Assembly: GCF_003966895.1 (NCBI RefSeq)
Contig: NZ_AP018449.1
Span: forward strand, 4,605,501 to 4,669,500
Length of the DNA stretch: 64,000 bases
DNA from: Methylomusa anaerophila
Lineage (GTDB): Bacteria > Bacillota > Negativicutes > Sporomusales > Sporomusaceae
Direction: 5' to 3'
Each line of letters begins with the position of its first letter. Position 1 is the stretch's first letter. The position numbers and the translations under genes are program-made. A model generated the notes under the pieces. That model was given only the letters and a program-made list of their open reading frames with translations. It made no database searches and was not told where the DNA came from. Below, piece after piece: positions 59,701-64,000 of this stretch.

Positions 59701-62700
59701 TCGCTCCAGCCGGCAACCAGACGTTTGCCGTCCTGGTAGCGGACCTCCTGGTCCTGAGGGCTGCGGCTGTTTTCCTTGAGTTGTTCGATAATGGTTTCCG
59801 TATCTTGCCCCGGCTCTACGCAAATCAACTGTCCCATCAGCCGCGGGTTCTCCAGTCGGGCTGTTTTCAAGAGGCCGGCTAGGCCGGCGCAAAGCTGCTC
59901 CTCGTTTAAACCGGCAGCTACTATTTGGATCAGTACTTGTTCTTTGATCTTATCCTTGAGAATGCTTTGGATTTCTTCAAACACCTGGGCGGCATAGGTT
60001 TGGAAACGCTCCCCGATCTCCGGCTGCGCGGACTTAAGAGACAGGCAGCGCACCTTGTTCATCCGGATGCCAACGTCTTCAGGGGAGATATTATCCGGCT
60101 CGCAGAGAATTACCAGGTGCTGGGCATAGGTAGAGGCGGGGAGTTCCCGGGCAACCGGTTGTTCCCGCCAGCAGGGCTCAAGCAGCAGCGTCCCATAGGT
60201 TCCTGCGTCCAATTCGCCTTCCAGGGTTCTGGATGTGAATGCCTTCAGGCGTACGCAAATATGGCCCTGATCGTTGCAGAGATCGATGTCCAGCTTTTGC
60301 AGCCTTTCCCCTGCTACGCTACCGGCACTCGGACGTATATGCGCCCACATGACGGCAGTGCAATTATCAAATATTTCAAGCTCACCCAAAGCGAAGGGCA
60401 GAGACAGCTTGAGGGGGATGTTGCCGCCGGACAGCAACGTTTCGCCGGCGTAGAGCGTCAGGCCAACCGAGGCCTGGAGGGCAGCATCCATTAGACTGGG
60501 GTGCAAGACAAACTGGTCCTGAGTATTGGCAACGGATGATGGCAGGGTGAGTCTGGCCAGTGCCTGGTCCTTTCCGATATACAACTGTTCGATCCCTTTG
60601 TGGGCGGGGCCGTAATCCAGACCTATGGTTTTGAAGGCCTCATAGAGCTGGCTGGAGCCGAGAGCGGTTTGGCCGCACTCGGTCTGCAGGGCGGCTAGAT
60701 CCAGTGTGGGGACGTCTTGATCAGCGTTCAGCACGGCAATTCCCTGGCTATGGATTATTGATTCGGTGCCAGCTTCATCGGGCTGACTGTAAATCTCATA
60801 CGCGATTCGGTCCTCTTCCGGGTAGAGTCCGATGTATACCCGGACTGGTTTGTCTCTTACGACAATGGGGCGCGCCCAAACCACGTTCTTGAGTTTTATC
60901 CGGGTTTTTTCCGCTTGCAAGGCTCCGGCTGCCTGCTCCACGGCGGCTCTGGCCATCTCCAGGTAGGCTACACCGGGCAGGATGCTTTCACCTTTTACTA
61001 TGTGATCCGCCAGGAAGAACTCCCGGCCGGTAAATGTCGAGGCAAATCTTTGTTCAGCCAGATCGGAGGTATTCTGGTGCAAAAGGGGATGAATTGACGC
61101 TATGTCTCCTCTGCCGGTTGGTTTGGCGTCGATGTCAGGCACCCAGTGGCGCTCCTTGGCGAAGGGATAGGTGGGCAGAGAAATGCGCCGTGGATTCTGA
61201 CCGTGAAATATTAGCTTCCAGTTAGGATTGTACCCTTTTGTATACGATTCCGCCAAGCCAATAAGCTTATTGTAATATTCCTGCTCATTTATTTCTCCGT
61301 CAAACAATGACTCTTCCATCATTGTCCGGTCGGATTCTTCTGTCGCAAGCGTATCCCCTTGTCTTTCCGGATTACTTGCTTTAAAATATCCTTCGGCCTG
61401 CCCATTTTCAAGAACTTGTTTTAATTTTTCCTGAAGTTCCGGGATATTCCTGACAACAAAAGCAGATCTTGCTTCGAAATGTTCCCGGCCTAGAAGCAAA
61501 GTCCCGCTAATATCGCCAAGATTATTATTGCCATTATTTCTTCCTTCTTTTTCCAGCCAAAGAGCTAAATCCTGTTCTTTTCGCCTTAAAGCTTCTTCTG
61601 TCTTGGCGGATAAACAAATTAGATAATAAGGTTGTTCTTGGGCGGCGGCTCTTGTATAAACCGGTGCTTCTTCAATTATTACATGAGCATTCGTACCGGC
61701 AAAGCCAAAAGCACTGACACCTGCCCGTTTGGGAAGGCCTGCCGGGGGATTCCACTCCTGCAGCTGTTTTATAATATAAAATGGACTATCCTGGAGCGAA
61801 ATACGGTGATTTAGCTGCTTAAAATTATGTATTCCCGGTAATTGTTTATATTTCATAGCCAATAAAACTTTAATTACGCTCGCTATTCCTGATGCAGCTT
61901 CCAAATGACCGATGTTGGTTTTTACAGATCCCAAACCGCAATAATAATTTCCAAGTTTTATACCTGCTTGCGAGGCAACATGTTGAAATGCCGTAAGGAG
62001 CCCTCGGAATTCGAGGGGATCGCCTTTGGGGGTTCCGGTTCCGTGGGTCTCGATATAGCTAATACTATCAGGCGTTACGCCTGCCTGCGTACACGCACCA
62101 ATAATTACTTCTGCCTGCGCTTCCGGATTGGGATAGGTTAAAGTATGGGTCTTGCCGCTATGATTAATAGCGCTCCCTTTCACAATTCCATAAATATAGT
62201 CCCCATCTGCCAGGGCTTTTTCTAAAGGCTTGAGCAAAATCACCCCGGCCCCTTCACCGCGTACCATACCGTCCGCAGCATCGTCAAATGTTTTGCAGGA
62301 ACCGGTAGGAGATAATATACCCACTTTGGCAAAGCAGATATACCTGAGGGGAGTCAGTAACAAACTAACTCCCCCTGCTAAGGCCATGCTGCATTCTCCC
62401 CGCTGTATGGAGTGTACAGCCGCATGTATGGCGGTAAGAGCACTGGAGCAGGCGGTATCTAACGGAAAGCTCGGTCCCTTAAAATTAAAATAATAGGAAA
62501 TCCGACTGGCGATAACTGACTGGGCAATTCCGGAGGCATAATGAGTGGCAATGGAGGAGAACTCTTTTTCTTGCAATTCTTTATAGTCCAAATTGGCGAT
62601 ACCGGTAAAAACACCGATATTTTCCCCCGCCAAATGGGAAGGGCAAATCCCGGCATCCTCAAAACAAGACCAGGAAAGTTCCAGCATAAGCCGTTGTTGA

Positions 62701-63158
62701 GGGTCCATTGTTTCGGCTTCCCTGGCAGTGATGCCAAAAAAATCGGCATCAAAGGCATCTACATTCTCTATAAATCCGCCCCACTTGCTGTTTGTTTTAT
62801 TATTTTCGGTTATCGGGTCCCCCCAATATGCTTTCCAATCCCAACGGTCCGGAGGAATTTCTTGAATGTTTGATTTTCCTTGCCTTAAATTACCCCAATA
62901 TTCTTCATAATTTCCGGCTCCAGGAAAACGGCATGCTACACCGACAATGGCAACCTCTTTACTTTGCGTCAGTGAATTGTCCGCTTCTTGCTTCCCCTTT
63001 TCAGGGTTAATGCTGCTAAAGTCTTTTTCATCGCTCTCATTGCTTTCATTGCTTTCTTTGTTGCCGCTAGCAGGGATCATTGTTTCTTTTTTGAAACCTC
63101 TGATAAATTCAGTCTTTTCCGCTACTCTCAAATATTTGCTAATTATATCTTTAACCAT
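47778..63158 (-). CDS. Trans-AT PKS A: four modules, first gene of the operon
   Basis: A 5126-residue megasynthase. Order: short N-terminal segment (1-65, no carrier or loading domain), KS-DH-KR-ACP, KS0-DH*-ACP, KS-DH0-KR-ACP, KS-ACP-ACP, then a two-helix docking-like tail (LNEILEQVKNGVLDGEQAEQLF). Active-site cysteines: 237, 1733, 2774, 4259. ACP serines: 1472, 2510, 3987, 4904, 5024. No AT, MT or TE domain. The start is ATG 63158 with GGAGG at 63168-63172, 9 nt upstream. The first KS has both Cys237 and His372, so it is a normal elongating KS and must receive its starter from a protein encoded elsewhere. The tail pairs plausibly with the N-terminal helices of B. Confidence 0.95.
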   Translation of the reverse strand: MVKDIISKYLRVAEKTEFIRGFKKETMIPASGNKESNESNESDEKDFSSINPEKGKQEADNSLTQSKEVAIVGVACRFPGAGNYEEYWGNLRQGKSNIQEIPPDRWDWKAYWGDPITENNKTNSKWGGFIENVDAFDADFFGITAREAETMDPQQRLMLELSWSCFEDAGICPSHLAGENIGVFTGIANLDYKELQEKEFSSIATHYASGIAQSVIASRISYYFNFKGPSFPLDTACSSALTAIHAAVHSIQRGECSMALAGGVSLLLTPLRYICFAKVGILSPTGSCKTFDDAADGMVRGEGAGVILLKPLEKALADGDYIYGIVKGSAINHSGKTHTLTYPNPEAQAEVIIGACTQAGVTPDSISYIETHGTGTPKGDPLEFRGLLTAFQHVASQAGIKLGNYYCGLGSVKTNIGHLEAASGIASVIKVLLAMKYKQLPGIHNFKQLNHRISLQDSPFYIIKQLQEWNPPAGLPKRAGVSAFGFAGTNAHVIIEEAPVYTRAAAQEQPYYLICLSAKTEEALRRKEQDLALWLEKEGRNNGNNNLGDISGTLLLGREHFEARSAFVVRNIPELQEKLKQVLENGQAEGYFKASNPERQGDTLATEESDRTMMEESLFDGEINEQEYYNKLIGLAESYTKGYNPNWKLIFHGQNPRRISLPTYPFAKERHWVPDIDAKPTGRGDIASIHPLLHQNTSDLAEQRFASTFTGREFFLADHIVKGESILPGVAYLEMARAAVEQAAGALQAEKTRIKLKNVVWARPIVVRDKPVRVYIGLYPEEDRIAYEIYSQPDEAGTESIIHSQGIAVLNADQDVPTLDLAALQTECGQTALGSSQLYEAFKTIGLDYGPAHKGIEQLYIGKDQALARLTLPSSVANTQDQFVLHPSLMDAALQASVGLTLYAGETLLSGGNIPLKLSLPFALGELEIFDNCTAVMWAHIRPSAGSVAGERLQKLDIDLCNDQGHICVRLKAFTSRTLEGELDAGTYGTLLLEPCWREQPVARELPASTYAQHLVILCEPDNISPEDVGIRMNKVRCLSLKSAQPEIGERFQTYAAQVFEEIQSILKDKIKEQVLIQIVAAGLNEEQLCAGLAGLLKTARLENPRLMGQLICVEPGQDTETIIEQLKENSRSPQDQEVRYQDGKRLVAGWSEMEVSPETKEIPWKDRGVYLITGGAGGLGLIFAREIAHKVKEAVLILTGRSPLAEDRQARLKELKNLGVRIIYRQADVTDKDAITGLMEDIRQEFGNLNGIIHAAGMLKDSFIIKKTKEEFQAVLAPKVSGLVNLDQASQDQRLDFFVVFSSLAGTMGNPGQADYSTGNAFMDAYAHYRNNLAASGRRHGRTLSVNWPLWQEGGMRVDKETERILQQSIGMFPMQTGTGIRAFYRGLAAGKTQVLVAEGNLAKLRRSTGLDSPAGGITKPKGKINAADAADDSLQAQTLDLVKQALGNVIGLSQEKIQPETHFEKYGIDSIMQVNIIRKLEKVTGELPKTLLFEYSNTQELVDYLIENHSEKLSESIAPAEQETIIQPPNAPAASNLQRRSRFMKLQEAVLPEQTAEDIAIIGISGRYPLSNTLEEFWEHLKAGDNCIAEVSSQRWNTSLAQALSKGQLPYQYEKYYGGFLDSIDRFDHYLFEIPRDQVLELPPEVRLFLEIVWETFEDAGYAKPALQDLQARYQKGIGVFVGAMYGQYPWSIPSQELAALSSNGTDWQIANRTSHFFNLTGPSMAVNSACSSSLTAIHLACESLKQKTCSMAIAGGVNLTLDPSKYDALQRVKFLGSGNRSKSFGAGDGYIPGEGVGAVLLKPLSLAIQDHDRIDAVIKSSFANHGGGRQAYTVPDPRQQAQLILNSIQRAGIDPLTISYVEAAANGSEMGDPIELIALNNAFKKYSDQKQYCALGSVKSNLGHLEAASGISQLSKVLLQLQHKTLVPSINANPRNPNVKLESSPFYLQETTSPWNPLKDAKTGENLPRRSMINSFGAGGAYTNLIVEEYTGEGLAQVSSLNPRPEYLMIFSAKTEGSLRKYLKEMRGYLTRNASLAIGDMERSLQKINHNLEHRAAMAVASVPELLEKLDLLAAGEELAASGIYTSFDGAFTGSSLDASNLPQALERKDLRQLAQYWAAGAAVEFRQLNGLEAPPIKLPKYVFDHDIEFAFEQGDLMMTERIIKDNKDNDNNITPEVYAYNEPYLRDHTVYGEQVLIGVTHASLAINAFYKIFPQEKSLHLHRLNFVKPIVVKEGQQVEVLVEPVQKGPAMEFQVLYRHISSGAWDLAATVSLQQTPCESKKIDVDIITNSLEEYHDIAGIYTANLAVGFGESFKTITHLYTGNDLVMARVDLSQILREENHAYVLHPLFANSAYLAMSPLLDKQADGEEGYLPFGIKDIQFQKNGRLEQCWLLVRLVKNSGEMIVFDADLINDESEVVASFAGCSIKRLRSTSQIPAADQLIPASAELQQQSRESPAYHVQSPSDSTGLAGKIQKYLLSKLANNVKNSSRLSNLEVNFMDLGIESSKLVAIANEIEKEANIELYPTLFFEYPNIKELMEFFATEHQESFRQLLGIDKGHTPPKVTPSISQPGPVMAQRLAPANIKNININIKTLTEPTKDDIAVIGMHGLFAEAANLDQFWNNLCSKKDVIKEVPPDHWDYRPWYDENPQAKDKTYSKWGSFLDDVDKFDADFFNIAPREAEWMDPQLRLLLQSIYAAGEDAGYINQLRGTNTGVFVGVCFHDYADKIAEMNYPTDPYIGTGNAQTVIANRVSFSFDFKGPSLAVDTACSSSLFALHYACHALRNKECDMAFVGGANLLLSSAHYRYFCSIGALSPTGRCHTFDEAADGYVPGECVGSILLKPLQQAKRDGDHIYAVIKGSASLHGGYTPSLTAPSVAGEENVIVKAWEDAGIDPEAISYIEAHGTGTKLGDPIEIDSLKKAFKRFTRKEQFCAIGSAKANIGHAEGAAGIAGIIKVILQMKNRQIPAMPKFKQLNSYIQLDKSPLYINRELEEWKSPAGVPRTAGISSFGFSGTYAHVVIEEYVPAEEKPESSVTFPSPAIIVLSAKNEDRLREQAEQLLAAVQSGQFADTDLADIAYTLQVGREAMEERLAITAVSLQELKEKLQGYLAGRDNIEDLYRGQVKRNRETLDVLTADEDMPKIIDIWIAKGKYTQLIDLWVKGLSFDWNRLYPAAKPRRISLPAYPFAKERYWLPEIEAKTTSISTTAASLHPLVHQNTSNLAEYKFTSIFTGQEFFLADPILNGRSVLPGVACLEMARAAVEQAAAVLHEEKTRIRFRDIVWTRPIAVEDRPVQVHIGLYPEETGQIAYEIYSQPDGVGAEPIVHSQGVAMLSLVQEAPALDLSALKAKCARSILSASQINKAFHTMIQQLYIGQDQVLAKLTLPSAATATQDQFVLPPGLLDSALQASMGLMIDMTPANNTSFKPILPLALEELEVFGSCTPAMWALIRYSGGSTPTDRLQKLDIDLCDDQGRVCVRMKAFTTRILESEAGVEPSRTLLLQPSWKEQAVAQEASAPDYARHLVILCDTDSLSPESITAELNKANCLLLKSPQPEIEERFQSYAARVFEETQSILRDKPKEQILIQIVVSSQNEQQLCAGLAGLLKTARLENPKLAGQLIAIEPGQDPATIIEQLRENSRSPEDHQVRYQAGKRFVAGLRELEASPEGVIPWKDRGVYLITGGAGGLGLLFAQEIIRQAKDTTLVLTGRSPLDENRQARLKELEEAGARIIYHQVDVTDKEAVNSLIQDIQRESGSLNGIIHAAGILKDNFIIKKTSEEFQAVLAPKVSGLINLDQASQDQRLDFFLLFSSISGNFGNPGQADYATANAFMDAYAGYRHDLAVSGRRHGRTLSVNWPLWREGGMQLDRENERMMRQSTGMVPMQTESGIQALYQGLACEQPQVLVLEGNPVQMKQKLLAITPATPQSDRQPAKLQAAFAQDPGLLREKTLHQLKVLFGETTKLSIGKIDPDEALESYGIDSIMINRLNQKLAEIFGELSKTLFYEYQTLGALADYFIADYPQGCMQWTGLQDQVQPTSTSKAPSTTSLADSDFSVLTSLKTSRKQTRNFAAARERTREPIAIIGMSGRYPQAKSLAEYWENLQTGKDCIAEIPAERWPLEGFYHPDRQEAVAQGKSYSKWGGFIEGFADFDPIFFNIAPREAFNMDPQERLFVEACWEVLEDAGYTREQLASQYNRQIGVFAGITKTEFALYGTDLWKHGEKVFPRTSFSSVANRISYLLNLQGPSMPVDTMCSSSLTAIHEACEHLYHGECEMAIAGGVNLYLHPLSYIGLCGQQMLSADGQCKSFGRGSNGFVPGEGVGCVLLKPLSQAIKDHDHIYALIRGTSINHGGKTNGYTVPNPNAQGDVIRKAMEKAGVDARTVSYIEAHGTGTELGDPIEITSLTQAFRKDTKDTGYCAIGSVKSNIGHLEAAAGIAGVAKIVLQMKHQKIAPSLHARELNPNIDFPVTPFVVQQELAQWKRPVVTIDGDTREYPRTAGISSFGAGGSNAHLIIEEYIPAQERIPITITSQNPAIIVLSAKTEERLQEQAQQLLTVIQSQQFSDGDLTDVAYTLQVGREAMEERLAVIAASFKELEEKLQGYLAGRDGLEDLYRGQVKRNKETLAVFTADEELQEAICKWIQRGKYAKLTDLWVKGLSIDWNKLYAETKPRRISLPTYPFAKERYWIPPVETKKPVDPVRISTAAMTLTLKESVQSEIPKQSLQSANVTSTIAKVSSKPSGVLLMTLSETQAPLNRDAAPTRQDVKLQPPGIVSSKFAINEEAIPATSETQAPLNRDAASTGQDVKLQPPGILLSKLAINEEAIPGISETQAPLNRDAASTGRDVKLQPPDILSIAHVQPAVSVESLREELRASLAEVLRMMLNDVDIDKEFVDMGLDSITGVEWVQAINRQYGTSIPATRIYDYPTIGKMADYLATELAELKTELKREMIQAAPVKSDQVSSSRFEINNEAQSLVQGQPGVLADSLREELKASLAEVLRMNPGDMDVDKEFVDMGLDSITGVEWVQAINRQYGTSIPATRIYDYPSIVKMANYLVLELPEQKGETIQASAKSTQNLSLNSLNEILEQVKNGVLDGEQAEQLFSSFKHQDSLNEETEKIVD
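47960..50915 (-). other. Module A4: KS followed by twin beta-branching ACPs
   Basis: KS Cys4259 (VDTMCSSS) with EAHGTGT and NIGHLEAAA intact. No ketoreduction domains follow. After a repeat-bearing linker come two ACPs with MGLDSITGVEW at Ser4904 and Ser5024, both matching the DSxxxxxW flag recognised by HMGS. Predicted beta-methyl branch, formed with the HMGS (262-1518), ECH1 (1-262) and the ECH2 domain of B. Confidence 0.9.
48582..48903. repeat. 120-bp tandem repeat, about 2.7 copies, in the A4 linker
   Basis: Copies begin at 48601, 48721 and 48841 with an exact 120-bp period; the third stops near 48903 and a partial lead-in starts near 48582. Copies differ at a few bases. Each encodes 40 residues, including SETQAPLNRDAA and DVKLQPP, in the disordered linker between the A4 KS and its first ACP. 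The repeat is in frame and coding. Confidence 0.95.
51050..55352 (-). other. Module A3: KS-DH0-KR-ACP, DH decayed
   Basis: KS Cys2774 and the HGTGT motif are intact. The DH has lost its catalytic His: the sequence reads ADPILNGRSVLPG, with Pro3246 at the His position. About ten residues covering the usual GLDYGPAHQG segment are deleted in frame, and HPSLMD has become PPGLLD. The KR is complete (TGGAGGLG, ILKD, QADYATAN). ACP Ser3987. A beta-hydroxyl is therefore predicted rather than an olefin. The next KS (A4) is unlike the olefin-accepting KSs of B4, B5, B6 and E3, which agrees. Confidence 0.87.
55478..58486 (-). other. Module A2: KS0 - isomerase-like DH* - ACP (double-bond shift)
   Basis: KS Cys1733 (NSACSSS), but AANGS replaces the HGTGT core, so no elongation is expected. 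The DH-like domain keeps His2192 (DHTVYGEQVLIG), lacks the motif Pro, and has Asn2356 instead of Asp (HPLFANSAYL). ACP GIESSK, Ser2510. This is the same layout and logic as B2, from which it differs at few positions in the KS part. Confidence 0.82.
58613..62966 (-). other. Module A1: KS-DH-KR-ACP
   Basis: KS about 66-500 with DTACSSA (Cys237), ETHGTGTP (His372) and NIGHLEAAS. DH His719 in DHIVKGESILPG and Asp891 in HPSLMDAALQ. KR about 1168-1366 with TGGAGGLG, MLKD (B-type) and QADYSTGN. ACP Ser1472 (GIDSIMQV). Predicted E-configured alpha,beta olefin, passed to the shift module A2. Confidence 0.9.
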
Positions 63159-63167
63159 TCAATATTT

Positions 63168-63172
63168 CCTCC
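63168..63172 (-). promoter_or_regulatory. Ribosome-binding site of A
   Basis: GGAGG on the minus strand, 9 nt before ATG 63158. It fixes the start of the first gene of the operon. Confidence 0.85.
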
Positions 63173-63257
63173 ACTTTTCATGTATTAATTTAAGAGGTAG
63201 TAAGAAACATCCCATCCGTAAGTGGCCCCACCTCATTCCTTTGTTTTTGAGAACCTT

Positions 63258-63283
63258 AATCTCTTAATCTAATCTCTTAATCT
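63258..63283. repeat. 13-bp tandem direct repeat in the leader of A
   Basis: Two exact copies of aatctcttaatct (63258-63270 and 63271-63283), about 100 bp upstream of A. Function unknown. It is the only other pattern I see in the 63173-63391 stretch. Confidence 0.9.
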
Positions 63284-63391
63284 TAATAAGGAAAAATATA
63301 TGTAATCCTTTTTCCCATATTTCCTTTAATAAAAATAATGAAAATCTAAGACAATACTTTTATTTACTATATTACCTTTCAGATTTTTTAA

Positions 63392-63442
63392 GTTAAGGAA
63401 CCCCCTCTTTAAAGTAATACCTTAAAGAGGGGGTTCCTTAAC
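63392..63442. promoter_or_regulatory. Perfect 21-bp inverted repeat (strong hairpin) upstream of A
   Basis: Arms 63392-63412 and 63422-63442 are exact complements around a 9-nt loop, with a GC-rich CCCCCTC core. Neither strand has a U-tract after the stem: the minus strand continues TTAAAAAATC and the plus strand AAAATGTT. It is therefore not an ordinary intrinsic terminator. If the minus-strand promoter at 63680-63708 is used, the hairpin lies in the 5' leader of the PKS mRNA about 230 nt before the start codon. There it could be a protein-binding or attenuation element. Confidence 0.8.
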
Positions 63443-63679
63443 AAAATGTTGCCAAAGGAATATTGTTAAAAGGCATGAGAATTTATGGGAGGGAGGGATT
63501 TTATGATAATATTGCTTAAAATAGGGCATGAAGAACTATTGGGACCCCAAAAATGACCCCAATTCAAATTAACGGACTATGACCTTTCCCCAATTCTTAC
63601 CCTACGCCTCCGCAGATGCAATATGGAGAAATTTTATTCCTTGAGTTCAAACTTTAGGTTATCATTGTCACCATATAAA

Positions 63680-63708
63680 ATTATAATAAATATCATATTC
63701 TTTTACAA
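63680..63708 (-). promoter_or_regulatory. Candidate sigma-A promoter for the PKS operon
   Basis: On the minus strand TTGTAA (63708-63703), a 17-nt spacer and TATAAT (63685-63680). The -10 is consensus and the -35 matches four of six. Transcription would begin near 63673, giving a leader of about 515 nt that contains the perfect hairpin. A weaker match exists nearer the gene, so the choice is tentative. Confidence 0.5.
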
Positions 63709-63791
63709 CATAAGTAATTTAAAGTTGTGTTAACCAGGTGTAAATGTTTACTTATCGGTTAAGTCAGCTTTGATATCCCTGAACTTCCATA

Positions 63792-63819
63792 TTGAATTTT
63801 TATCAATATATGGTATGAT
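63792..63819 (+). promoter_or_regulatory. Candidate extended -10 promoter for the divergent NusG-like gene
   Basis: TTGAAT (63792-63797), a 16-nt spacer ending TGG, and TATGAT (63814-63819). The TGn extension before a five-of-six -10 makes it a good sigma-A candidate. The leader to the start at 63970 would be about 145 nt. Confidence 0.55.
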
Positions 63820-63840
63820 ATGTAAAAAAATATTAATTTT

Positions 63841-63870
63841 ATTTAATTAAATTATAATATTTAATTAAAT
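63841..63870. repeat. Self-palindromic 12-mer repeated around a 6-nt spacer
   Basis: atttaattaaat occurs at 63841-63852 and 63859-63870, separated by tataat. Each copy is itself palindromic, so the pair can form a weak AT hairpin or serve as a paired operator. It sits just downstream of the candidate promoter of the divergent gene. Confidence 0.6.
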
Positions 63871-63955
63871 GATTAACAAAAAAAAAGTGGTATCATAAAG
63901 TAATAGAAAATAGTGGACAATCTGCAATTATTCTTTTATTCCTTTATTTTTTTAA

Positions 63956-63960
63956 GGAGG
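63956..63960 (+). promoter_or_regulatory. Ribosome-binding site of the divergent gene
   Basis: AAGGAGG ends at 63960, 9 nt before a TTG codon at 63970. This is a near-perfect Shine-Dalgarno and the main reason for choosing that start. Confidence 0.75.
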
Positions 63961-63969
63961 TATTTAACT

Positions 63970-64000
63970 TTGGAAGATTGGTATGTTTTACGTATCATCC
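63970..64000 (+). CDS. Start of a possible NusG-family (LoaP-like) antiterminator, cut by the window edge
   Basis: Only ten codons are visible: TTG then EDWYVLRII. The WYVL stretch a few residues from the N terminus is the hallmark of the NusG NGN domain. In Firmicutes the specialised paralogue LoaP promotes read-through of long polyketide operons and is often encoded beside them. The gene is divergent from the PKS operon and shares the 811-bp AT-rich intergenic region. Ten residues are far too few to be certain, and any small protein beginning this way is possible. Confidence 0.45.
   Translation, partial: MEDWYVLRII

Noticed and set aside
20115..63158. AT, methyltransferase, enoylreductase or thioesterase domains within A and B
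   Set aside because: I looked for GHSxG-type AT/TE motifs, SAM-binding methyltransferase segments and ER nucleotide-binding segments between KS, DH, KR and ACP, and saw none; lengths between recognised domains leave no room in most modules.
63392..63442. Intrinsic terminator
   Set aside because: The stem is perfect, but neither strand has a U-rich tract after it, and the position (upstream of A in its probable leader) does not fit a simple end-of-gene terminator.
63503..63556. Short plus-strand ORF of 17 codons with a strong purine-rich RBS (63487-63497)
   Set aside because: It is too short, without homology that I can recognise, and antisense to the presumed PKS promoter. A leader peptide is possible but unsupported.

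Overview
The window is almost entirely one end of a very large trans-acyltransferase (trans-AT) polyketide synthase / non-ribosomal peptide synthetase gene cluster. Six complete or nearly complete genes, all on the minus strand, run from about 63.16 kb down to position 1 with gaps of at most 172 bp or with overlaps, so they read as one operon. Coding DNA is of intermediate GC and the intergenic DNA is strongly AT-rich. Ribosome-binding sites are strong GGAGG types and TTG and GTG starts are used, which suggests a Firmicute (a clostridial, Negativicutes or Paenibacillus-like lineage). The exact taxon cannot be read from the sequence.

Order of transcription (right to left): PKS A (63158-47778, four modules), PKS B (47708-20115, an ECH domain plus seven KS domains), PKS C (20125-16556, DH-ACP-KS0-ACP), NRPS D (16554-13228, C-A-PCP, predicted Ser), hybrid E (13055-1635, C-A-PCP predicted Gly, then KS-DH-KR-ACP and KS-ACP-ACP-ACP), an HMG-CoA-synthase-like gene (1518-262) and the start of a PksH-type enoyl-CoA hydratase (262-1, cut by the window edge). 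There are 14 KS domains, four of which have lost the HGTGT histidine (KS0), and 19 carrier domains. I see no AT, methyltransferase, enoylreductase or thioesterase domain, so acyltransferase and release enzymes must lie outside the window.

Read colinearly, line A-B-C-D-E would do: olefin formation then alpha,beta to beta,gamma shift (A1/A2), beta-hydroxyl (A3, whose DH is decayed), HMGS-type beta-branching (A4, twin flagged ACPs, with the ECH2 decarboxylase fused to the start of B), a second olefin plus shift (B1/B2), three further olefins (B3, B4, B5), a split dehydrating bimodule (B6 KR with B7 KS0 / C DH), transfer by a KS0-ACP, Ser, Gly, another olefin (E2) and a second beta-branch on three flagged ACPs (E3). 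No loading module and no release domain are in the window, so both ends of the molecule are unknown. I do not recognise the product.

The right end (63159-64000) is an 811-bp AT-rich divergent region with a candidate promoter for the PKS operon, a 21-bp perfect inverted repeat in its probable 5' leader, and a divergent plus-strand gene starting at 63970 whose first residues look like a NusG-family N terminus. A LoaP-type antiterminator controlling this long operon is an attractive but unproven reading.

The cluster also carries a clear record of its own evolution: a three-module block copied between A and B, near-identical adjacent modules B4/B5 with mosaic KR segments shared between B3 and B5, in-frame tandem repeats in linkers, and a DH caught in decay.
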